64,000 nucleotides of DNA. Origin: Nocardioidaceae bacterium (GTDB taxonomy: Bacteria; Actinomycetota; Actinomycetes; Propionibacteriales; Nocardioidaceae). The translations under genes and the position numbers were made by a program. This document shows positions 32,816 through 41,705 of the stretch, piece after piece (position 1 is the first letter of the stretch; each line of letters starts with the position of its first letter). The notes under the pieces were generated by a model. That model saw only the letters and a program-made list of their open reading frames with translations. It did no database searches and was not told where the DNA came from. Location: positions 1,475,827 through 1,539,826 of the forward strand of contig CP076053.1 in NCBI GenBank assembly GCA_018672315.1. The letters are read 5' to 3'.

Positions 32816-34183
32816 ATGCCACACCCCGCCGTCGTCACCATCGAGACCTCCGGTCTCGGCGACCGCAGCTACCTCGCCCACGACGGCGAGGTCGCCCTGG
32901 TCGTCGACCCGCAGCGCGACATCGACCGCGTGCTCGAGCTCGCGGCCGAGCACGGCGTACGCATCACCCACGTCTTCGAGACCCACATCCACAACGACTA
33001 CGTCTCCGGCGGCCTCGCGCTGGCCCGCGAGACCGGCGCGGCCTACCACGTGAACGCCGACGACGACGTCGACTTCGACCGGGTCGGGGTGCGCGACGGC
33101 GACCGCGTACGCGTCTCCGAGGCCATGGGCGTCCGCGTCGTCGCGACCCCGGGCCACACCCACACCCACCTCTCGTTCGTGCTGGAAGGCCCCGACGGTG
33201 TGTCGGGCGCCTTCACCGGTGGATCGCTGCTGATCGGCGCGACCGGTCGTCCCGACCTGCTCGGGCCGGACCACACCCAGCAGCTCGTCCGCGACCAGTG
33301 GAGCTCGGCACGACGCCTGGCCGACGCCCTGCCCGACGAGACGCCGGTGCTGCCGACCCACGGGTTCGGCTCGTTCTGCTCGGCGAACCCCTCCGACGCC
33401 GACTCCTCCACCATCGGCCGGGAGAAGCAGGTCAACCCGGTGCTGCTGAAGCAGCAGGAGGACTACGTCGCCGAGCTGCTCGCCGGTCTCGAGGCCTACC
33501 CCGCCTACTACGCCCACATGGGCCCGGCCAACGCCGCGGGCCCCGGGGCGCCCGACCTCTCCGCGCCCGCCGCCGCGGACGTCGCGGCGATCCGGCGCGC
33601 CATCGACGCGGGCGAGTGGGTGGTGGACCTGCGTACGCGCTCCGCCTTCGCCGCGGGCCACGTGCCGGGCACGCTCAACTTCGGCACCGACGGGCCGTTC
33701 GTGACCTACCTCGGCTGGCTGATCCCGTGGGGCACGCCGCTCACGCTGCTGGGTGAGAGCGCCGAGCAGGTCGCCGAGGCCCAGCGCGAGCTCGTACGCA
33801 TCGGCATCGACCGTCCTGCCGCGTACGCCACCGGTGGGCCCGAGGAGTGGACCGACGGCGACCTCGCCTCCTTCGAGAGGTCGGACTTCGCCGGTCTCGC
33901 CGCGGCCCTGCGCGCCGGGGAGGACCTGGTCGTGCTCGACGTACGCCGCGCCAAGGAGCACGCCGGCGACCACATCGAGGGCTCGCTGAACGTGCCGATC
34001 CACCACGTGCTCGCCCACCTCGACGACATCCCCCGCGAGCGCCTGTGGGTGCACTGCGCCGGCGGCTACCGCGCCTCGGTCGTGGCCGGGATCCTCGCCG
34101 CGCACGGGCACGACGTCGTCGCGGTCGACGACCCGTACACCTCGGTCGCGGACACCGACCTGCCCACCCGCTCGGCCGCCTGA
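32816..34183 (+). CDS. Persulfide dioxygenase-like MBL protein with two rhodanese domains
   Basis: A 455-residue fusion. Residues 1-235 form a metallo-beta-lactamase fold of the ETHE1/persulfide dioxygenase group (ETHIHNDYVSGG, ATPGHTHTHLSF, LPTHGFGSFC). They are followed by a rhodanese-like domain without an obvious active-site Cys (about 260-345) and a second rhodanese (about 365-450) with active-site loop HCAGGYRAS. These proteins oxidise glutathione- or thiol-persulfide to sulfite and pass sulfane sulphur. A GAGGAG site precedes the ATG. The downstream gene, 43 bases away, encodes another rhodanese, indicating a sulfide/persulfide detoxification unit. Confidence 0.9.
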   Translation: MPHPAVVTIETSGLGDRSYLAHDGEVALVVDPQRDIDRVLELAAEHGVRITHVFETHIHNDYVSGGLALARETGAAYHVNADDDVDFDRVGVRDGDRVRVSEAMGVRVVATPGHTHTHLSFVLEGPDGVSGAFTGGSLLIGATGRPDLLGPDHTQQLVRDQWSSARRLADALPDETPVLPTHGFGSFCSANPSDADSSTIGREKQVNPVLLKQQEDYVAELLAGLEAYPAYYAHMGPANAAGPGAPDLSAPAAADVAAIRRAIDAGEWVVDLRTRSAFAAGHVPGTLNFGTDGPFVTYLGWLIPWGTPLTLLGESAEQVAEAQRELVRIGIDRPAAYATGGPEEWTDGDLASFERSDFAGLAAALRAGEDLVVLDVRRAKEHAGDHIEGSLNVPIHHVLAHLDDIPRERLWVHCAGGYRASVVAGILAAHGHDVVAVDDPYTSVADTDLPTRSAA

Positions 34184-34226
34184 GACCGGCCGAGCGACAC
34201 CCCTCGCAACAGGAGACACAGGACCC

Positions 34227-34823
34227 ATGACCGACACCACCAGCCCCAGCAGCCCCGCTCGTACGCTCGACGCCGCCGGCCTCGCCGAGGCCATGGCCTC
34301 GGACCACCCGCCGCGGCTGCTGGACGTCCGCACCCCCGCCGAGTTCGAGAACGCCCACATCCCCGGTTCGTGGCTCGTCCCGCTCGACACCCTCCAGGAG
34401 CACCGCGACGACCTCGCGCGGCACCTCGAGGAGGAGACGGTGATCATCTGCCGCTCCGGCAACCGGGCCGGTCAGGCCGAGCGGGCCCTGGCCGGCAGCG
34501 GCCTGCGGGTGCGCGTGCTCAGCGGCGGGATGCTCGCCTGGGAGTCCCTCGACGGCGCCGAGGTCCGACGCGGTCGTGAGACCTGGGAGCTCGAGCGCCA
34601 GGTGCGCCTGGTGGCCGGCACCCTCGTGGCGATCGGCGCCCTCGGCAGCCTGCTCGTGCCGGGCCTGGTGTTCCTCGCCGCGTTCGTCGGCCTGGGACTG
34701 ACGTTCGCCGCGCTGACGAACACGTGCGCCATGGGCATGGTGCTCGCACGGATGCCGTGGAACCGCGGTGCCGAGGAGCCGGACATCGCGCAGGTGCTCG
34801 AGGAGCTCGCCAGCAGCCGCTGA
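34227..34823 (+). CDS. Membrane-anchored rhodanese (DUF2892-type C-terminus)
   Basis: A 198-residue protein: rhodanese domain (about 15-110, RLLDVRTPAEFENAHIPGSWLVPLD) with active-site loop ICRSGNRAGQ carrying the catalytic Cys, then a C-terminal pair of membrane helices (VAGTLVAIGALGSLLVPGLVFLAAFVGLGLTFAALTNTC) of the DUF2892 kind. Probably transfers sulphur at the membrane together with the upstream persulfide dioxygenase, with which it should be co-transcribed. Confidence 0.9.
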   Translation: MTDTTSPSSPARTLDAAGLAEAMASDHPPRLLDVRTPAEFENAHIPGSWLVPLDTLQEHRDDLARHLEEETVIICRSGNRAGQAERALAGSGLRVRVLSGGMLAWESLDGAEVRRGRETWELERQVRLVAGTLVAIGALGSLLVPGLVFLAAFVGLGLTFAALTNTCAMGMVLARMPWNRGAEEPDIAQVLEELASSR

Positions 34824-34824
34824 G

Positions 34825-36090
34825 TCAGGCCAGCGCCTCCACCACGGCCGCGCCGGCGCGCTCCCCGGCGACCAAGGCTCCCTGGATGGAGGCGGAGTCG
34901 GTGTGGTCGCCCGCGACCCAGACGGCCTCGCCGACCCGCTGCTCGCGCGCGATGCGCAGCGGCGGCAGCTGCGCGGGCAGTGCCGGGGCGACCTCGTGGT
35001 GCACGAGCAGTTCCCAGCCACGGGTGGAGACGCCGTAGATGCCCGCCAGGTGTGCCCGCACGGCCGACTCCGTGCCACCACCCTCGACCCGGTCGGGCAG
35101 CACGGTGGCCTGCACGAGGTGGCGTCCGGGCGGGGCGTACGACGGCGCCGCGTTGCTGACCACGGCGGCGTGCTGCACCGGCCCGCCGGGCGGGCGCACC
35201 GCACGACCGTCCAGCACCAGCAGGTCGGAGTCGTGCGGCAGGGCGTCGGCCTCGAACCACCAGGTGTGCAGCGAGTTCGTCGGGATCTCGCGGTGGTCGG
35301 GCAGCAGGCCGGGCACCTTCTCGGGGCCCACCGCGACCACGCAGGCACGCGCCGTCACGGCGCCGCCGTCGGTGGCGACGCGGACGCCCCCGTCCCGTTC
35401 CTCGACACCGGTCACCGGGGTCTCGAGGGACACGGGCGTACGCAGCCGGGAGGCCAGCTGCTCGGGGAAGGCCTGCATCCCGCCCCGGGGGAGCCCCGGG
35501 GTGCCGAGGACAAAGCTGCGCAGCAGCAGGCTCACGAACGCGGCCGAGGTGTCGCCCCGGGAGGTCGACAGGGTGCCGCCGAGGAACGGCTCGAGCACCT
35601 CGCGGCGCAGCGGCCCGGTGATGCCGAGGCGCTGCCAGGTGTCGTACAGGCCTCCCTCGGGCCCGGCGTCCCGGTCGGCCACGGCCTGGGGGCGTGCCAG
35701 TGCCGGGGCGATCCAGCGTGCGATCCCGATGAGTTCGCGCGGGGAGATCAGGCCGGACCGCAGGGTCGAGAGCAGGTGCTGCGGCGCCCGGCGGGGGTCG
35801 CCGAGGGCGTGGAGACCGTCGTCGCGGCGTACGAGAACCCCGGCGCCGAACTGCTGCAGCCCCAGTGCCGCTATGTCGACAAAGCGCTTCACGGCCGGGT
35901 AGGCCGGGTTGAGCAGCTGGAACCCGCGGTCGCACCGGAAGCCCTCGACCACGTCGGTGACGATGCGCCCCCCGACCCGGTGCGAGGCCTCGAGCACCCG
36001 CACCTCGAGACCGGCCTCCTCGGCAGCCAGGGCCGTCCTGACACCGGCCAGGCCGGCCCCCACCACGACGAGGTCGACATCGGTCTCCAT
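34825..36090 (-). CDS. FAD-dependent amine/phytoene oxidoreductase-like protein
   Basis: A 421-residue flavoprotein. The N-terminal FAD motif is VDLVVVGAGLAGVRTALAAEEAGLEVRVLEASHRVGGR, followed by GFRCDRGFQLLNPAYPAVKRF, typical of the protoporphyrinogen oxidase/phytoene desaturase superfamily; the C-terminal FAD segment is VWVAGDHTDSASIQGALVAGERAGAAV. Likely desaturates or oxidises a hydrophobic substrate; the specific reaction is unknown. Its stop is 1 base from the stop of the convergent membrane-rhodanese gene. Confidence 0.88.
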   Translation of the reverse strand: METDVDLVVVGAGLAGVRTALAAEEAGLEVRVLEASHRVGGRIVTDVVEGFRCDRGFQLLNPAYPAVKRFVDIAALGLQQFGAGVLVRRDDGLHALGDPRRAPQHLLSTLRSGLISPRELIGIARWIAPALARPQAVADRDAGPEGGLYDTWQRLGITGPLRREVLEPFLGGTLSTSRGDTSAAFVSLLLRSFVLGTPGLPRGGMQAFPEQLASRLRTPVSLETPVTGVEERDGGVRVATDGGAVTARACVVAVGPEKVPGLLPDHREIPTNSLHTWWFEADALPHDSDLLVLDGRAVRPPGGPVQHAAVVSNAAPSYAPPGRHLVQATVLPDRVEGGGTESAVRAHLAGIYGVSTRGWELLVHHEVAPALPAQLPPLRIAREQRVGEAVWVAGDHTDSASIQGALVAGERAGAAVVEALA

Positions 36091-36122
36091 GCAGGTGAGG
36101 TTGCCCGTGCCACGATCACGTC

Positions 36123-36593
36123 ATGCCGAGCAGCCAGGGGCGACCAGCAGGGACCGACCGACCCACGCCCGACCTCGACGCGCGCTACGTGGAGCGGCGC
36201 ACCCGGCGTACGCCTGCCGCCCCCGACGCGGCGTGGGCCGCCGTCCGGCGCACCGCCGGGGAGGGCACGGGCCTGACGGCGTACGCGTGGGCCGCCCGCA
36301 ACCTCGCCGACCGGCTCGTCGGCGGCGAGGGACGGGCGTGGCGCGTGGTCGCGGAGGAGGCGCCGCGTCGCATCGCCCTCGAGGCCGTCGCCCGCCTGCC
36401 CGGCCGGGCCACCCTCGAGCTGACCGTCGAGCCGGACCCCGACCGCGGCACCGGCAGCCTGGTCCACCAGGTCAACACCTTCGCGCCCGACGGGCCGCTG
36501 GGGCGGGCGTACTGGCACGCCCTCGGCCCGGCGCACCGCCTCGTCTTCGCGCGCATGCTGGGCGACACCGCCCGCGCCGCCGCGCGGCGCTGA
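36123..36593 (+). CDS. DUF2867-like SRPBCC-fold protein
   Basis: A 156-residue protein with RNLADRLVGGEGRAWRVVAEEAPRRIALEAVARLPGRATLELTVEPD, LVHQVNTFAPDGPLGRAYWHALGPAHRLVF, the typical order of the DUF2867 lipid-binding-like fold. No catalytic residue is evident. It is divergent from the amine oxidase-like gene and upstream of glutathione peroxidase. Confidence 0.75.
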   Translation: MPSSQGRPAGTDRPTPDLDARYVERRTRRTPAAPDAAWAAVRRTAGEGTGLTAYAWAARNLADRLVGGEGRAWRVVAEEAPRRIALEAVARLPGRATLELTVEPDPDRGTGSLVHQVNTFAPDGPLGRAYWHALGPAHRLVFARMLGDTARAAARR

Positions 36594-36641
36594 CCCGTCC
36601 CGCCGACCCATCTCGTGAGGCGCAGGGCACGAACCAGGCAC

Positions 36642-37118
36642 ATGACGACGCTCCAGGACTTCCAGGCACCCACCACCTCCGGGAAGCAGCAGAGCCTCGC
36701 CGACTACGAGGGCAAGGTCGTGCTCGTGGTGAACACCGCGAGCCAGTGCGGGTTCACACCGCAGCTGGAGGGGCTCCAGGAGCTGTACGCCACCTACCGC
36801 GACCAGGGCCTGGTCGTGCTCGGCTTCCCCTGCAACCAGTTCGGCGGGCAGGCCCCCGGCACCGGTGCGGAGGAGGGCGAGTTCTGCCAGCGCAACTACG
36901 GGGTCGAGTTCCCGGTCTTCGACAGGGTCGACGTCAACGGCGAGCACGAGCACCCGCTGTTCACCTGGCTCAAGGACGAGCAGGGTGGGCTGATGGGGTC
37001 GAAGATCAAGTGGAACTTCACCAAGTTCCTGATCGGCCGAGACGGTCGCGTCGTCGACCGGTTCGGCTCGACCACGAAGCCGGAGAAGATCGCGAAGGCG
37101 GTGCAGGCGCAGCTCTGA
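36642..37118 (+). CDS. Glutathione peroxidase family protein (thioredoxin-type)
   Basis: A 158-residue thiol peroxidase. NTASQCGFTPQLEGLQELY contains the peroxidatic Cys, FPCNQFGGQAPG the second family motif with its Gln/Cys, and KWNFTKFLIGRDG the Trp-Asn-Phe catalytic signature. The cysteine (not selenocysteine) form in bacteria normally uses thioredoxin or mycothiol-type reductants. Start at ATG 36642. Confidence 0.93.
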   Translation: MTTLQDFQAPTTSGKQQSLADYEGKVVLVVNTASQCGFTPQLEGLQELYATYRDQGLVVLGFPCNQFGGQAPGTGAEEGEFCQRNYGVEFPVFDRVDVNGEHEHPLFTWLKDEQGGLMGSKIKWNFTKFLIGRDGRVVDRFGSTTKPEKIAKAVQAQL

Positions 37119-37145
37119 GGTGTGCCCGGGTGAGAGACTGGGCGC

Positions 37146-37811
37146 ATGGCTGCTGAGACGTCGTCCTCGCGTACGCAGGGCGGATCTCGTCCCCGCCGCC
37201 GTGGCCCGGTCGCGGTGCTCACCGAGACCGCGGTGCTCGTCGTCATCGCGGTCGTGCTGGCCGCGCTGATCAAGGCGTTCCTGGTGCAGGCGTTCTACGT
37301 GCCCAGCCAGTCGATGGCGCCGACGCTGGCACCGAACGACCGGATCCTGGTGGAGAAGCCGAGCTACTGGGCCGGGGACCCCGACCACGGCGACATCGTG
37401 GTCTTCGCCGACCCGGGCGGGTGGCTGGGTCAGCTGCCCGAGCAGACGACGGCGCAGAAGGCGCTGAGCGCGATCGGTCTGCTGCCGACCGGCGGCCACC
37501 TGGTCAAGCGGGTCATCGCGACCGGTGGCGAGACCATCGCGTGCTGCGATCCCGACGGGCGGCTGCTGCGTGACGGCGTGCCGGTCGACGAGCCGTACCT
37601 GCCCGCCGGCACGCGTCCCTCGGCGATCGAGTTCCGCGCCACGGTGCCCGAGGGCTACCTGTGGGTCATGGGCGACAACCGCAGCGACTCCGAGGACTCC
37701 CGGTTCCACCAGGACGACCCCGGCCAGGGCTTCGTGCCCGTCGACAGCGTGGTGGGCAACACCTTCGTCATCGTGTGGCCCGTGAAGCGGTGGGACTGGC
37801 TCGGCTTCTGA
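37146..37811 (+). CDS. lepB: Signal peptidase I
   Basis: A 221-residue membrane serine protease that removes Sec/Tat signal peptides. One N-terminal helix (VAVLTETAVLVVIAVVLAALIKAFLVQAFY) precedes the catalytic motif VPSQSMAPTL with Ser56; the Lys general base is in HLVKRVIATGG (Lys118). GYLWVMGDNRSDSEDSR is the box D/E region. The domain is complete. An unusual CC pair (TIACCDPDG) follows the lysine. Confidence 0.95.
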   Translation: MAAETSSSRTQGGSRPRRRGPVAVLTETAVLVVIAVVLAALIKAFLVQAFYVPSQSMAPTLAPNDRILVEKPSYWAGDPDHGDIVVFADPGGWLGQLPEQTTAQKALSAIGLLPTGGHLVKRVIATGGETIACCDPDGRLLRDGVPVDEPYLPAGTRPSAIEFRATVPEGYLWVMGDNRSDSEDSRFHQDDPGQGFVPVDSVVGNTFVIVWPVKRWDWLGF

Positions 37812-37838
37812 GCCCCTGTCGGCCGGTCGGTGGACGGG

Positions 37839-38066
37839 TCAGGTGTTGAAGGCCCGCAGCGCCAGGCCGGCGATCGCGAACACGAACCAGCCTGCGCCCA
37901 GGATCAGCGCGTTCGTGGGTCGGTCGGTCGGCAGCGGGCTCGGGGTGTCCATCGTGCCGTCGTCGTCGCGCTGCCGCATGCCCCACCGCAGGAACAGCAC
38001 GAGCCCGGCGATGCCGAAGGCGAGGCTCGTCAGCGTGAGCAGGTTCGCGAGGGCGTTCAGGGACAC
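37839..38066 (-). CDS. Small two-helix membrane protein
   Basis: A 75-residue protein with helices at about 8-28 (LLTLTSLAFGIAGLVLFLRWG) and 52-70 (LILGAGWFVFAIAGLALRAF), joined by an acidic loop. Not recognised. Convergent with lepB, 27 bases away. Confidence 0.55.
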   Translation of the reverse strand: MSLNALANLLTLTSLAFGIAGLVLFLRWGMRQRDDDGTMDTPSPLPTDRPTNALILGAGWFVFAIAGLALRAFNT

Positions 38067-38110
38067 CGTCCGAACCTAGCCCGCGGCGCCACCGGTGCCG
38101 CGCCACGCCG

Positions 38111-38155
38111 GGCGGGGAGGCTTGCCGGGGCGGGGAGGCTTGCCGGGGCGGGAGG
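38111..38155 (+). repeat. 18-bp tandem repeat upstream of the DUF427 gene
   Basis: GGCGGGGAGGCTTGCCGG is repeated exactly at 38111-38128 and 38129-38146 and begins a third time (GGCGGGAGG). It occupies the leader just before the start codon at 38164, and its last GGGAGG copy may be the ribosome-binding site. Confidence 0.7.
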
Positions 38156-38163
38156 ATCGCGGC

Positions 38164-38682
38164 ATGAGCCTGCGCCCCCCGAAGCCCGTGAAGCCCGGTC
38201 CCGGTCAGGAGTCGGTGTGGGACTACCCGCGCCCGCCGGCGCTGGTGCCGTTCCGCGGGAGCGTACGCATCGTGCACGGCGGCGTCGTCGTCGCCGAGTC
38301 GACGACGGCGTACCGGGTGCTCGAGACGTCCCACCCGCCGACCTACTACGTCCCGGGCTCGGCCTTCGTCGACGGCGTGCTGCGTCCGGTCGAGGGCGGC
38401 AGCTACTGCGAGTGGAAGGGGCGGGCGGCGTACGCGGACATCGTCAGTGCCGCCGCCGGGGGTGACGGGGCGGTGGCCCCGCGGGCCGCGTGGACCTACC
38501 CCGACCCCACGCCCGGCTTCACCGATCTCGTCGACCACTGGTCGGTGATGCCGCTCAGCGTCGAGGCGATCTACGTCGACGACGAGCGCGTACGCCCCCA
38601 GGAGGGTGGCTTCTACGGCGGCTGGGTCACCGACGACGTGGTCGGGCCGTTCAAGGGCACGCCGGGCTCCTGGGGCTGGTGA
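38164..38682 (+). CDS. DUF427 domain protein
   Basis: A 172-residue protein. ESVWDYPRPPALVPFRGSVRIVHGGVVVAESTTAYRVLETSHPPTYYVP, EGGSYCEWKGRAAYADI, AWTYPDPTPGFTDLVDH and FYGGWVTDDVVGPFKGTPG are the DUF427 landmarks, including the final GGW...GPFKG. The family is a small beta-barrel of unknown activity. Start at ATG 38164, directly after the 18-bp repeats. Confidence 0.9.
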   Translation: MSLRPPKPVKPGPGQESVWDYPRPPALVPFRGSVRIVHGGVVVAESTTAYRVLETSHPPTYYVPGSAFVDGVLRPVEGGSYCEWKGRAAYADIVSAAAGGDGAVAPRAAWTYPDPTPGFTDLVDHWSVMPLSVEAIYVDDERVRPQEGGFYGGWVTDDVVGPFKGTPGSWGW

Positions 38683-38742
38683 GGGTGGACGACCTCGCCC
38701 CGGAGGGTGGGCAGGACGCCCCTTCTCTGTGATGATCGCCGC

Positions 38743-38946
38743 ATGCGCGCACTCGGGTACCCGGCCCTGCTCCTCCTCGCCGCGGCGCTCGCCGTGCTCG
38801 GTGTCGTCGCCGCGGTCATCCGGGTGAGCCAGGGGGAGTACGCGTACGCCCTCTCCAACGGTCTCGTGCCGCTGCTGCTGGCAGCCGGCTGCTACGCCGG
38901 CGCGCGCAAGCTGGGCAAGCCCGAGCAGGGCGCGCACCAGGGCTGA
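38743..38946 (+). CDS. Small two-helix membrane protein
   Basis: A 67-residue protein with helices ALGYPALLLLAAALAVLGVVAAVIR and ALSNGLVPLLLAAGCYAGARKL. GATGAT sits 6 bases before the ATG, a weaker form of the leaderless promoter pattern in this window. No family recognised. Convergent with the DUF2177 gene, 6 bases between stops. Confidence 0.55.
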   Translation: MRALGYPALLLLAAALAVLGVVAAVIRVSQGEYAYALSNGLVPLLLAAGCYAGARKLGKPEQGAHQG

Positions 38947-38952
38947 GGCCAG

Positions 38953-39384
38953 TCAGGAGGGCTGCGTACGCCGGCCGCCGCCGGCACGCCGGGCGACCAC
39001 CCACGCGGCGCCCGCGACGACCGCCGTCAGCACCGTGCCCCACGCCAGATCGATCGGCACGAGCACCAGGGGGAAGTCCTCGATGACGGCGGCGTTGGTG
39101 AGGTCCCACGCGGCGTAGGAGACGAGTCCCAGCACGGCACCGTCGCGCAGCACGGGGCGTACGGACCCCGAGGCCAGGTGCGGCCGCACGATCAGGTGCA
39201 CCACGCCGCCCAGGTAGAGCAGGTAGAAGATCGCCGCCGCCCAGAGGTTGGCCTCCTCGGCGCGCAGGTCGCTGAGCTGCTCGCGGTAGAACGGGCCGCC
39301 GATGAAGGCCAGCCAGACGCCGTCGACGACGACGAAGGCGACGAGCGCGGCGGCGTACGCGACCCCGAAGGTGCGGGCGCTCAC
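38953..39384 (-). CDS. DUF2177 membrane protein
   Basis: A 143-residue protein with four membrane helices. [36 protein letters not shown] (helix 1 with the DxxWL and FYR elements) and [18 protein letters not shown] are typical of DUF2177. Function unknown. The GTG at 39384 overlaps the arcA stop as GTGA, implying translational coupling to arginine deiminase. Confidence 0.87.
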   Translation of the reverse strand: MSARTFGVAYAAALVAFVVVDGVWLAFIGGPFYREQLSDLRAEEANLWAAAIFYLLYLGGVVHLIVRPHLASGSVRPVLRDGAVLGLVSYAAWDLTNAAVIEDFPLVLVPIDLAWGTVLTAVVAGAAWVVARRAGGGRRTQPS

Positions 39385-40646
39385 GCCGACGCCCCGGCTG
39401 TGACCTCGACCGGGTCCCGGTCGATCGGGCACGACATGCACCGCGGTCCGCCGCGGCCCGAGCCGAGCTCGGACCCGGAGATCGCGACGACCTCGATCCC
39501 CTCGGCCTCCAGGCGGGCGTTGGTGCGGGTGTTGCGCTCGTACGCCACCGCCACCCGCGGGCTGATCGCGAGCGTGTTGTTGCCGTCGTCCCACTGCTCA
39601 CGCTCGGCGGTGACGGGGTCGAGGCCGGTGTCGATCTGACGCACCTGGTCCACGCCGATCGCTCGGGCGGCCGCCTCGAGGAACGGGGCAGCCTCGGCGA
39701 CCGCCAGGCGCAGACCGTGCGCGTCGCGCTCGCCGGGGGTGACGGCGTACGCGGTGAGCGCATCGGCGACGTTCGGGTACATCACGACCGCGTCGACGTC
39801 GACCATCGTGCAGATCGTGTCGAGGTGCATCGTGGCGCGCTCCTGCGCGATCGGCACCGCGAGCACGGTGTGGGCGAGGTCGGCCTCGAAGACCTCACGA
39901 GCCAGGCGCTCGACGCCGGCGGGGGTCGTACGCTCCCCGACACCCACGGCGATCACGCCCGGCGCCATCAGCAGCACGTCGCCGCCCTCGACGTGCTCGG
40001 CGTGCCAGCCGTGCAGCGTGCGCGTGCCCGCGAAGCGCGGGTGGTGGGTGTAGATGAGCTCGGTCAGCTGCGTCTCGCGGTCACGCGCGGGCATCGTGAG
40101 GGAGGTGATGGCGACCCGGTCGCCGATCCACACCGAGGAGTCGCGGGTGAAGAGCAGGTTCGGCAGCGGGTCGATGAGGAAGTCGTCGTGCGCCATCATG
40201 CTCGTGACGAGCCCGCGGCCACCCGCGCCGGCGTCCAGCTCGTCGTTGCGCAGGCCCGCGGTCAGCACGAGCGCGAGCTCCTCGGGCGAGTGCTCGGCCA
40301 GCGCCGAGGAGAGGTAGCGCCGCAGCGTCGCGCCGAGCCGCAGGTCCTCGGTGACGCCGGCGATGGCGACGGCGCGGGCCTCGGCCGCCTCCAGCGTGCT
40401 CTCCAGGAGGTCGGTCAGGTAGAGGACCTCGACGTCGCGGTCGCGCAGCGCCTGGGCGAACGCGTCGTGCTCGTCCTGGGCCTTGCCGACCCACGGGATC
40501 GCGTCGAAGAGGAGCCGGTCGTTGTTGCGGGGTGTCAGCCGGGTCAGCTCCGGTCCGGGACGGTGCAGCATCACCGTGCGCAACCGGCCGACCTCGCTGC
40601 GTACGCCCCGCCCGGACGGACCTGCCGCTGCGTGCTCGCTGCTCAT
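39381..40646 (-). CDS. arcA: Arginine deiminase
   Basis: A 421-residue guanidino-group-modifying enzyme converting L-arginine to citrulline and ammonia. Landmarks are [81 protein letters not shown] and the C-terminal [17 protein letters not shown] carrying the nucleophilic Cys. No ornithine carbamoyltransferase or carbamate kinase lies nearby, so it is not a standard ADI energy operon. Divergent from pheA. Confidence 0.94.
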   Translation of the reverse strand: MSSEHAAAGPSGRGVRSEVGRLRTVMLHRPGPELTRLTPRNNDRLLFDAIPWVGKAQDEHDAFAQALRDRDVEVLYLTDLLESTLEAAEARAVAIAGVTEDLRLGATLRRYLSSALAEHSPEELALVLTAGLRNDELDAGAGGRGLVTSMMAHDDFLIDPLPNLLFTRDSSVWIGDRVAITSLTMPARDRETQLTELIYTHHPRFAGTRTLHGWHAEHVEGGDVLLMAPGVIAVGVGERTTPAGVERLAREVFEADLAHTVLAVPIAQERATMHLDTICTMVDVDAVVMYPNVADALTAYAVTPGERDAHGLRLAVAEAAPFLEAAARAIGVDQVRQIDTGLDPVTAEREQWDDGNNTLAISPRVAVAYERNTRTNARLEAEGIEVVAISGSELGSGRGGPRCMSCPIDRDPVEVTAGASA

Positions 40647-40695
40647 GGCCGGACCCTAGCCGCCCCGCAGAGCCCCCGCGGGGTCGCGGTCGGCC

Positions 40696-40701
40696 TAGTC
40701 T
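40696..40701 (+). promoter_or_regulatory. -10 element of pheA (leaderless)
   Basis: TAGTCT (TANNNT) followed by 7 bases and the GTG start at 40709, with no ribosome-binding site in between. Confidence 0.55.
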
Positions 40702-40708
40702 GGCGCCC

Positions 40709-41692
40709 GTGACCTCCGCATCGCCCCGCGTGAGCCGCCTGGCCTACCTCGGCCCGTCGGGCACCTTCACCGAGCAGGCGCTGCTGGCCCGCCCCGAGGC
40801 CGTCGGCGCCGAGCTCGTGGCGTGCCCGACCGTGCCCGCTGCGCTGGACCTCGTCCGCGAGGGCACCGCCGACGCCGCCATGGTCGCGATCGAGAGCTCC
40901 GTGGAGGGCGGGGTCTCGGTCACCCTCGACGAGCTCGCCACCGGCACGCCCCTGGTCATCGTGGGCGAGGTCGAGGTGCCGGTGACCTTCTGCCTGGTCG
41001 CACCGGAGGGCGTGGGGCCCGAGCAGGTGCGTACGGTCGGCGCCCACCCCCACGCCGCCGCCCAGGTGCGGCGCTGGGTGGCCGCGAACCTGCCCGACGC
41101 CACCGTCGTCGACGCGCCGTCCAACGCGGCGTCGGCCTCGGCGCTGGTCGACGGCACGGCCACCTGGGACGCGGGCATCGCGGCCCCGTTGGCCGCCGAG
41201 CGCTACGAGCTGACGGTGCTCGCCGCCGGCATCGCCGACACCGCGGGCGCGGTGACGCGGTTCGTGCTGGTCGCGCCGCCGGGGTCGGCGACCGTGCCCG
41301 CACGGACCGGCGCCGACAAGACCTCGCTGGTCGTGTTCCCCGGGGAGGACCGCCCGGGTCTGCTGCTGGAGATCCTGGAGTCCTTCGCCCTGCGCGGGGT
41401 CAACATGGTGCGGATCGAGTCGCGCCCCACCGGTGAGGGGCTCGGCAACTACTGCTTCTCCATCGACGCCGAGGGGCACCTCGAGGACGCCCGGGTGGCC
41501 GAGACCCTGATGAGCCTGCACCGCACCTCGGCCGAGGTGCGCTTCCTCGGGTCCTACCCGCGGGCCGCCGGCGGTGCTGCGGGTCCCGGGAGCCCCGGCA
41601 GTCCTGCGCCGACGTCCGTACCCCCTGGACACGCCGACGAGGACTTCGCCGCCGCCCGCGCGTGGCTGGACGGTTTGCGGCCCTCGCGCTGA
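40709..41692 (+). CDS. pheA: Prephenate dehydratase
   Basis: A 327-residue enzyme converting prephenate to phenylpyruvate in phenylalanine synthesis. The catalytic domain has LAYLGPSGTFTEQAL, DAAMVAIESSVEGGVS, DAPSNAASASALVDG and the dehydratase TRF motif (AVTRFVLV). An ACT regulatory domain (DRPGLLLEILESFALRGVNMVRIESRPTGEGLGNYCF) binds phenylalanine. There is no chorismate mutase domain. The GTG start is favoured because of the leaderless -10 spacing. Confidence 0.95.
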   Translation: MTSASPRVSRLAYLGPSGTFTEQALLARPEAVGAELVACPTVPAALDLVREGTADAAMVAIESSVEGGVSVTLDELATGTPLVIVGEVEVPVTFCLVAPEGVGPEQVRTVGAHPHAAAQVRRWVAANLPDATVVDAPSNAASASALVDGTATWDAGIAAPLAAERYELTVLAAGIADTAGAVTRFVLVAPPGSATVPARTGADKTSLVVFPGEDRPGLLLEILESFALRGVNMVRIESRPTGEGLGNYCFSIDAEGHLEDARVAETLMSLHRTSAEVRFLGSYPRAAGGAAGPGSPGSPAPTSVPPGHADEDFAAARAWLDGLRPSR

Positions 41693-41693
41693 C

Positions 41694-41699
41694 TACGAT
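41694..41699 (+). promoter_or_regulatory. -10 element of the DUF4446 gene (leaderless)
   Basis: TACGAT followed by 6 bases and the ATG at 41706; it starts 1 base after the pheA stop codon, so DUF4446 probably has its own leaderless transcript. Confidence 0.5.
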
Positions 41700-41705
41700 C
41701 CGACC

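Noticed and set aside
30701-34462. Long minus-strand frame running through the subtilase and persulfide dioxygenase regions
   Set aside because: It spans two genuine genes in other frames and translates to repetitive Arg/Gly/Asp-rich sequence.
38111-38155. Coding repeat extending the DUF427 protein N-terminus
   Set aside because: The in-frame extension would add Gly/Arg/Leu repeats absent from the family; the ATG at 38164 fits the domain start.
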